This document shows positions 6,074 to 6,401 of a stretch of DNA of 6,401 nt, piece by piece. The stretch is from Candidatus Saccharimonadota bacterium. GTDB taxonomy: Bacteria > Patescibacteriota > Saccharimonadia > Saccharimonadales > Saccharimonadaceae. The notes beneath the pieces were generated by a model. That model ran no database searches. It saw nothing but the letters and a program-made list of their open reading frames with translations, and was not told the origin of the DNA. Positions within the stretch are counted from its first letter, which is position 1. Each line of letters begins with the position of its first letter. The stretch is from positions 1-6,401 of the forward strand of contig CAJPSL010000026.1 of assembly GCA_905373315.1 (NCBI GenBank). The letters run 5' to 3'. The translations under genes were made by a program, and so were the position numbers.

Positions 6074-6401
6074 TTACTCTCTCGATAATTCGTACAGTGT
6101 TACATCGCTACCTCCATAATTAACGACCGTGCCGGTTTGCTTGACCCACGCCGTGATTTCATTGTTACCGCCGCCTGGCCGGCCGCCACCACGTCCGTGC
6201 GAGCTGATGGCGTAGTATTTGACCTTACCGTCCTTCACTAGTTGCTTAAATTGATCCAGCGTCAGCGGTGTATCACTACCGTTAAATCCACCGACCGCCA
6301 TCACCGGCTGGCCACTAGTTAGCTGAATCGCTGCCGACTCGTTGGCACTGGCTACCGCCACCAGCCAGGCTGCGCGCTGAGCTTCGTCGTCGGTATGCAG
6401 G
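6074..6401 (-). CDS. GT39/YkcB-like membrane glycosyltransferase, C-terminal fragment
   Basis: Only the C-terminal 108 residues are inside the window; the frame is open to the right edge. The conserved soluble C-terminal domain of ArnT/PMT-like (GT39, YkcB type) glycosyltransferases is recognisable from WLVAVASANESAA, then SGQPVMAVGGFNGSD, LDQFKQLVKDGKVKYYAIS, a glycine-rich loop (GRGGGRPGGG), NEITAWVKQTGTVV and the closing LYELSRE. Full-length relatives are polytopic enzymes that move sugars from polyprenyl-phosphate carriers to extracytoplasmic acceptors; their catalytic part is missing here. A GTG at 6361 is internal, since coding similarity continues upstream of it. The first ten residues (LHTDDEAQRA) come from a 32-bp inverted copy of sequence in the next gene and may not belong to this gene. 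It is co-transcribed with the protein at 6054. Confidence 0.85.
   Translation of the reverse strand, partial: LHTDDEAQRAAWLVAVASANESAAIQLTSGQPVMAVGGFNGSDTPLTLDQFKQLVKDGKVKYYAISSHGRGGGRPGGGNNEITAWVKQTGTVVNYGGSDVTLYELSRE
6370..6401 (-). repeat. Inverted repeat, right arm (32 bp, reaches the window edge)
   Basis: Read on the minus strand from base 6401, this arm is identical to plus-strand 5871-5902 and diverges at base 6369. The match runs into the window end and may extend beyond it. In the glycosyltransferase frame it codes LHTDDEAQRA, just before the conserved WLVAV. Confidence 0.9.

Noticed and set aside
6074..6361. A short 95-residue gene starting at GTG 6361
   Set aside because: The recognisable glycosyltransferase domain begins upstream of this codon (WLV), the frame stays open to the window edge, and there is no ribosome site before the GTG.
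5903..6369. Invertible phase-variation switch flanked by the 32-bp inverted repeat
   Set aside because: Flipping the segment would place both coding pieces antisense and break both genes, no recombinase is nearby, and the right arm sits at the window end, so a sequence artefact is simpler.
1..6401. CRISPR array, tRNA, phage, toxin-antitoxin or defence genes
   Set aside because: No regularly spaced repeats, cloverleaf sequence or relevant protein motifs were seen on either strand.

Overview
All eight genes in this 6.4 kb window read on the minus strand, so transcription runs from right to left. The layout suggests a small, compact Patescibacteria/Candidatus Saccharibacteria (TM7)-type genome. 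The reasons are short intergenic gaps, overlapping genes, roughly balanced GC, a GT39-type glycosyltransferase beside a one-helix low-complexity protein, and an ABC-2 exporter, DUF1697 and kinase-fold set with no nearby regulators. UGA is used as a normal stop (ABC ATPase and permease), which argues against the code-25 lineages (Gracilibacteria/Absconditabacteria). The lineage is an inference from gene style; no rRNA or marker gene is present.

Right to left, the layout is as follows. (1) 6401-6074 is the C-terminal end of a membrane glycosyltransferase (GT39/YkcB-like) cut by the window edge. It is followed 19 bp later by a 147-aa protein with one membrane helix and a nearly uncharged Gly/Asn/Gln/Ser/Thr/Pro tail, and then by a strong hairpin terminator. 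(2) 5519-3403 is a three-gene overlapping operon: a DUF318 (COG0701, YcgR-like) permease, its DUF1980/TIGR03943 (COG3689, YcgQ-like) partner, and an unrecognised 135-aa membrane-anchored protein. Both junctions are 11-bp overlaps. (3) 3351-2818 is a single DUF1697 gene. (4) 2696-1015 is a two-gene ABC-2 exporter (ATPase plus permease) joined by an ATGA overlap. (5) 924 to the left edge is a partial kinase-fold (APH-like) protein.

Two signals go beyond routine annotation. First, the three genes that open transcription units at 5519, 3351 and 924 each have a good -10 hexamer only 6-7 bp before the start codon and no Shine-Dalgarno, which predicts leaderless mRNAs. The internal or long-leader genes instead carry AGGAG-type ribosome sites. 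Second, the last 32 bases of the window are a perfect reverse complement of a segment inside the low-complexity protein gene. This is either a real inverted duplication or, more likely, a chimeric/contig-end artefact, and it makes the first ten or so residues of the glycosyltransferase fragment unreliable.

I found no CRISPR array, tRNA, rRNA, insertion sequence, phage gene or defence module. No stretch longer than 300 bp lacks a gene; the longest gap is 121 bp, at 2697-2817.
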